From Metaphire vulgaris (lineage: Eukaryota > Annelida > Clitellata > Crassiclitellata > Megascolecidae), in contig CM030849.1 of the NCBI GenBank assembly GCA_018105865.1, positions 4,843,133 through 4,907,132 of the forward strand: a stretch of 64,000 nucleotides of DNA. The letters run 5' to 3'. Below the pieces are notes generated by a model, which was not told the origin of the DNA, did no database searches, and saw only the letters and a program-made list of their open reading frames with translations. Positions within the stretch are counted from its first letter, which is position 1. Every line of letters begins with the position of its first letter. Made by a program: the position numbers and the translations under genes. Below, piece by piece: positions 59,498 through 64,000 of the stretch.

Positions 59498-62400
59498 CTA
59501 AAACAAAGAAAGACTTTAACCCCTTAACTGGGGATCCTGGATATATCCGTCCATTTTACATGAGTTACAGTTAAATACACGGTAAAAAATAGATGACGAC
59601 TGACAAATGAAATAATTATAATTAAATTATTACTAACTATTACTACTGTACATGGTTATTAATGCACATTAAGTCATTCACAAAAGGAAGAATTGCATGT
59701 CATGGGTGAACGACTTGGCAAAGGCTGCTAGGCGGTGGCTAGTGTCAGATGTGAACCTGCTACCCATAAAAAGGCACATGAATGTTAGCATAAATTGTAT
59801 TGTATACTGGACTATTTATATAGCGCAGTAAACATAGCATAACCAAAAACAAGGGCGCTTTACAGGGGGTACGACTCCCTAAACAGATGGCTTTTCAGTC
59901 TGTTTTTGAAGATGGGCCGAGCTTTGATCAACTAAGATACTAAATAAATGCTAGTTGTGGATTTGTGGAACCTTCCAAAATCTTGAATGAGATGAGATCT
60001 AAGATGCATGCTTAAACCAGCTGCATGATTCTCTTCCAACAAGAACTTCTTAAACAAATTACAGTGGGCATAAAAATTATTTAAATAAAAAATTACAAAT
60101 TCTACAGAAGTCATTGTATGATCAAAAACAGATCAGTTATTAGAAACACAGTGTAAAAATCATTAGACTAAATTTTAGACCAAATGATTCCACTTGAGGC
60201 TTATAATATGGTCACAGAAAGAATTAATAAAATGAGCCTAGGGAACATGTTAAAAAGGACATGGGTAACCACCATCCATCACCATCAATAACTGTGGGCT
60301 TAGTGCCCGTTGGTGTCTGATGCAATCACCACAGTTTTGTCCCAATCTTTTCTGTTGGCAGCAACATGAAATAGTTCTTGCAGACATTTTCCACACCAAT
60401 CACCAATGTCATCACACCAATCACCAATGTCATCACACCAATCGCCAATGTCATCACACCGTTCCCCATGTGGCCTTCGTTTTTTTGTTGGAACCGTCCA
60501 TTATTCCCAGCATTATAGTCTTCATCTTTCTATCATCTTTCATACGACAAATATGTCCAAAGAGACGCAGTTTCACTTTCTGCATCAAGGGTTCCTTTGG
60601 CTGGATTTTCTTCTATAGTTTCTTGTTGCTGATCTTTTCCACTCATCCAAATTCTAAGAATTTTTCTGTAGCATTTCCTTTCAAATGCTGAAATTCTTTT
60701 CTCCAATTCTGTTGTGATGGTCCACGTGTCAAATCCATACAAGAAGCTGCTGAAAATACATGCTTCAAGAACCTTCTTGTCTACTCTGAGTCTTATCGCC
60801 TTGCTCTTCCAGATATTGTCCATTGCCTTTGGATATCCTAGGGCTTTTGCTGCTCTTATTGCTACTTCTTTCTTGCAGTCTAGATCATGTGTCATGCTGT
60901 GTCCAAGGTAGGTGAAACTGTTCACGTTTTCTTATTCAAATTCATCCCCTTTGATCCTTCCTCGAAAATATCTTTCTGCCCAAACGCCATTGTTTTCGTC
61001 TTTTCAAAGTTCATTGATAAACCATAAAACTGATAAACATTGGTAACACATTGACATTCATGGTACGTAGAAAACATAGAAAAAGTATTGTAAATAAATG
61101 TACCGGTATTTTCCAGTTCGGACTTGGACTCCACGAATTCCGCACGACTGGGCACCCTGAACATCGCCAACTATATCGTCACCAATCATCACAGCCTGAA
61201 AAGAAGAGAACACCAAAATGTCCACCACAAAACAATAAACAGTTAACAAAAACGTTTATATAACACAAAATCCAAACTCGAAGAAAAATATTGGAAGCCA
61301 AGGCTAATCAGCCACACCAATGCAAATAAAAATTAAATATCACATCATCAACTTCTTCATGAAATAAAGGACCGTTAAGCCCATTGTTGATTTGCAAAGG
61401 CAAGAGACAATAAGATACAGCTTCACAAAGTCTTATCTTTGAGACGTGTCTAAATGGTTAACTCCTCAAAATCTCATTTAAGTTTTATTCATTTCCAGGA
61501 GTAAACTGAACACCTATCTTTTCCAAATCTCATACCAAGCACATCATAATCAATCTAGTCCTGTACAGTAGAACTTCGTTATGATGTACTCAGCTACAGC
61601 ATATCCTCGGTTATAATGTGACACAATGTTCGGTCCCGTGAGATGCGCTACCATATTGGGTGGTATCGGATATAAGGTACTTGAAATATAGCGCACTGAA
61701 TTGTACAGACCTGCTATGTATGTTATAACAAAGTTCTACTGTAAGCTTTTTTCATTAATTTGCAACAGGGACAAAAGTGTTAAATGCCCTGATTCGATTA
61801 AAACTTTAAAAACTTAATGTTTCCTATCCGCATACCAGGAAATTGCCAGCATCAGAATTACTCTCAACATGAATAATCCTGAAACTCCACAAGTCATCTA
61901 CCCTAGCTTTGAGTTACAGTTCTTGTGAAACTTCAAACATAGTTACCATGAAGTGAATTTGATTTCTCATTTGACCAACTATAGGTCCATCCAAATAGCA
62001 CGTACGCATTGAAGAGGGTGAGAGGGGGTTGGATTTAGGAGATTTTGAGTATGTACGATGTGCAAACTAGGAGGGGGTTGCAAATATGCCTTTTTTGCCT
62101 ATGTACTTTATGAATGAGCCCTATTTAATAAAAATTACTAGAGCGCCTGAAATTTACAGTAAAACATAGTTATATAATGTGCAAAAACAGTTCATGACAC
62201 TAAATCCTAGATACCTCTTCTGGTTTCAAATGCATATCTTCTAGAGCTGCATTGAAGAATTCTGCTGCAGGCTTTCCAATGACCGTGGCCTTAATGTCAC
62301 AAGCAAACTAGAAAACAAGAAATAGATAGATAAACATAATACGTTGGCAAACATATGATGGCACAAAAGATGTGTGATGGGGGCGGGGGATGGCAGAGTG

Positions 62401-63903
62401 GGTTATGTGCTGGAGCGTCAGGCTGACGGAGCGGGTTCAAGCCCCGTTAGTGCCCCCAGTGGCTTTCACACAGGCAGTGATGCCATCTAAGCCACTTTAA
62501 ATCATGCTAAGTTTTAAGTTTAACCACTGAAATTATTTTGACGTTTAGTCCATAGCTCCAAAGGCAATCGATCCACTGCCATGCTAAAAATTTTAATATT
62601 ACAAGCCATGATGATGAAGACAAGGATGAAGATGACGACAACGATGATGATGACAATGAGTTCTCTACCCAGTTCTCTACCCAGATTCAAACCCTCAACC
62701 TTTGGCTGCATGAAACTCAAAAAACTATACCAAGTCCACCTCAGAAGACTACACTGATATCATAACCAGGCCCATCAACAGAAAATCCGAGCTCCTGGGC
62801 AGAGCAGTCACGGGACCATAAACAATTTTTAGCTTTATGGGATAATTTAGCAAAACCTTTACAATATCAGCCACAAAATTCAATGATTATAAAACCAAAT
62901 GGAGAATACGTCGGATACATACGACGACGACGTTTTTTCGCTTGTCAAGACTTTTCAACCTGAAGTCATCCCTGTTTTGCATTCTTGTTTACAAGGAAAG
63001 AACGATAGAGGAAAACTACTCAACAACTAACCTACTAAATTTATAGGAAACTAATTTAAATTTCTTTTTTGTTACCTCAAGGGCACGGGCATAAGCACCA
63101 CAATCCAGCATCAGTCCACCAACCTCTTTGTAGTATTTTCTAGAAAAATAAGATACCTCTTTATTTCAGTACAAGTAATATAATTATAATTAGAGCTTGC
63201 TGTGTGTTGGAACCTATGAATTAGTATCTTAAGTACTTTTTGTTTTGGAATTTTGAAGCTTGATGGCGCTTGATTATATTTCCTCTCCTGTATTACTCGT
63301 AGTCTTTGGTCTTGGCTTCTTGGTCGGTTGTGAAATTAAAGAAATTATATTATAATTCTCCGTTTTACTGGACTCTGTCTCTTCCATTTTGGTTGTTGCT
63401 GATTATGGACCTTTGCGAGAATAAAGCCTTTTAAATCAACCTAATTTCACTTAATAATATAACACCGCACTCCCAAGTTATCTGCCCCCAAAAATGTCCA
63501 GTTTTCACACCGCTTGTGAACCAGATGAGTGACGTAGCTTGATTACATTCTGTATCCCTCACAGACAGCTAGGAGTGAAGAACTCGTTCAAGGTTGCTAC
63601 ACAGTTAGCAGGGTCAGATCCAATTGCATGAAAAGAATCGTACAACTCCACCACACCCTCAAATAAAACTAGGATTTCAATAAATACACAAAAAAGGGTG
63701 AATTCTGTTTAAAAATCAACAGCGATACAAAAACACCAACATAGCCTACCCAGTGCCCAGTGTTATGAGGATTGCATTCTTGTCTTTAAGGAGCAGCTGA
63801 AAAGCCCGATTCAAATTGTCGTACGTGAATCTGTATTGAGCGTCGCCCAAAACAACACAATTTGGATTTGATGTGTTGAGGTCTTTAAATTCATCATCGA
63901 CCG
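59404..63903 (-). CDS. LHPP: LHPP copy A, exons 3-7 (5' end outside window)
   Basis: Same enzyme family as copy B. Exons on -: 63750-63903, 63076-63139, 62215-62307, 61104-61195, 59404-59497 (TGA stop). Lengths 154, 64, 93, 92 and 94 nt equal those of copy B exactly, with the same phases. By eye half or more of the residues agree with copy B. Motif IV is MIGDDIVGDVQGAQ, identical in kind to vertebrate LHPP. Residues 1-106 (motifs I and II) are encoded beyond position 64000, so function cannot be fully judged. Introns hold a LINE remnant (60533-61080), a SINE (62379-62520) and a Tigger-like MITE (61566-61741). Confidence 0.92.
59520..59590. repeat. repeat TTAACTGGGGATCC...GGATATATCCGTCC, also at 3497
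   Basis: About 55 bp nearly identical to 3497-3550: CTTAACTGGGGATCC, GGATATATCCGTCCATTTTA and GAGTTACAG. It contains the palindrome GGATATATCC. Confidence 0.7.
59787..59875 (-). mobile_element. LINE-like 3' end GTAAAGCGCCC...ATATAAATAGTCC
   Basis: On - strand GTAAAGCGCCCTTG then TGCGCTATATAAATAG, the same ordering as 34864-35025. Confidence 0.5.
60388..60462. repeat. 21-bp tandem repeat, 3.5 copies
   Basis: CACCAATGTCATCACACCAAT-like unit repeated (first copy longer ago diverged). Confidence 0.85.
60533..61080 (-). pseudogene. LINE reverse transcriptase remnant
   Basis: Two frames on -: 61060-60925 with YGLSMNFEKTKTMAFGQKD (end of the RT palm, G-L-x-(I/M)-N-x-x-K-T-K-x-M), then 60925-60533 with NSFTYLGHSMTHDLDCKKEV, KNIW-like DNIWKSKAIRLRVDKKVLEA and FLYGFDTWTITTELEKRISA, FERKCYRKILRI. 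This is the thumb/C-terminal region of LINE RTs (F-x-Y-L-G...L-Y-G-x-(E/D)-T-W-x-x-T...R-R-I-L). One frameshift and internal stops. It begins about 25 bp after LHPP-A exon 6. Confidence 0.85.
61104..61195 (-). CDS. LHPP: LHPP-A exon 6, HAD motif IV
   Basis: AVMIGDDIVGDVQGAQSCGI then RGVQVRTGKYR; acceptor TTCAG, donor GTACAT. Confidence 0.96.
61566..61741. mobile_element. Tigger/pogo-like MITE, TIR CAGTAGAACTTCGTTAT
   Basis: 176 bp; right end ATAACAAAGTTCTACTG; flanked by TA on both sides (61564-61565, 61742-61743). TA duplication and CAGTAGAACTTCGTTATA ends fit the Tc1/mariner-pogo group. Confidence 0.85.
61983..62122. mobile_element. MITE, GGTCCATCCAAATAGCACGTACG ends
   Basis: Left GGTCCATCCAAATAGCACG, right GTACTTTATGAATGAGCCC; related to 47155-47558. 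Confidence 0.65.
62215..62307 (-). CDS. LHPP: LHPP-A exon 5, HAD motif III
   Basis: FACDIKATVIGKPAAEFFNA then ALEDMHLKPEE; TTCTAG acceptor, GTATCT donor. Confidence 0.95.
62379..62520 (+). mobile_element. SINE: tRNA head fused to the LINE hairpin tail
   Basis: 62379-62456 folds like a tRNA: GGGGGCG pairs with TGCCCCC, and the T arm is GCGGGTTCAAGCCCCGT with a good B box. The A-box region is GGCAGAGTGGGTTA. It is followed without a gap by CAGTGGCTTTCACACAGG, CTAAGCCACTTTAAATCA, the same hairpin tail as the LINE at 37830. The anticodon arm is altered, so not a functional tRNA. Confidence 0.8.
62580..62665. repeat. short GAT-rich stretch
   Basis: GATGATGAAGACAAGG... degenerate triplets. Confidence 0.5.
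63076..63139 (-). CDS. LHPP: LHPP-A exon 4
   Basis: KYYKEVGGLMLDCGAYARAL, E; TTCTAG acceptor, GTAACA donor. Confidence 0.94.
63151..63749 (-). other. LHPP: LHPP-A intron 3, nothing recognised
   Basis: About 600 bp without a clear repeat or coding segment. Confidence 0.4.
63750..63903 (-). CDS. LHPP: LHPP-A exon 3
   Basis: TTTCAG acceptor, GTAGGC donor, 154 nt. VDDEFKDLNTSNPNCVVLGD then NLNRAFQLLLKDKNAILITL. N-T-S-N-P-N-C-V-V is nearly identical to vertebrate LHPP. Earlier exons lie to the right of the window. Confidence 0.95.
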
Positions 63904-64000
63904 CTGAAACAAATAATCCAATGACAATTGAATGCATAAAACGATTATCATATGATATGTATCTTTATAATATGTATTGTAAAGATATGTATCTTTACAA

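Noticed and set aside
62379..62456. Functional tRNA gene
   Set aside because: Anticodon arm irregular and the sequence runs straight into a LINE tail; interpreted as a SINE head.

Overview
The window is nuclear DNA of an animal, most likely a marine invertebrate bilaterian. The evidence is spliced genes with GT-AG introns, two recognisable metazoan protein families, LINE 3' ends, tRNA- and 5S-derived SINEs, dozens of short hAT-like elements with 8-bp target duplications, and extreme microsatellite density. I cannot name the species. There is no bacterial-type operon, CRISPR array or intact tRNA/rRNA gene. Most long open frames are microsatellites read as poly-amino-acid tracts and are not genes.

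Layout. (1) A Rap1GAP-type GTPase-activating protein gene runs on the + strand from a GoLoco exon at 6275-6361 to a stop at 47769-47771. I place 16 coding exons; their joined length is 2004 nt (667 codons plus stop) and every junction is in phase. The first visible intron is 22.5 kb and holds much of the repeat load. At least one short conserved segment (about 18 residues before exon 32482-32565), and probably another after the GoLoco exon, was not found. The gene's start lies upstream of the window or in unrecognised exons. (2) On the - strand, tail-to-tail with it, lie two tandem LHPP genes (HAD-family phospholysine/phosphohistidine/pyrophosphate phosphatase). Copy B is complete (56256 down to 50046, 7 exons, 270 codons, the same length as human LHPP). 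Copy A (63903 down to 59404) shows exons 3-7, and its first exons lie beyond the right edge. All five shared exons have identical lengths and phases, so the pair arose by tandem duplication.

Mobile DNA. About thirty short elements with terminal inverted repeats beginning CAG and 8-bp duplications (many perfect) mark a large hAT-type MITE population of at least ten families. A 2.2-kb DNA transposon relic (42273-44477) has an exact 8-bp duplication and decayed transposon-protein frames. LINE remnants occur at 18.4, 37.6, 55.0 and 60.5-61.1 kb. A LINE 3' end with a short hairpin followed by ATT repeats recurs at six sites, one of them fused to a tRNA-like head (a SINE). Another SINE body is joined to a 5S rRNA head in one copy and a tRNA head in another.

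The observations I rate highest are: a roughly 20-bp motif (GACCTTTTTTGCTTGTCA and its complement) that recurs at least 22 times inside otherwise different MITE families; the 5S/tRNA head exchange; and a 136-nt Rap1GAP exon whose inclusion or skipping could be compensated in frame by two tandem acceptors in the next exon.
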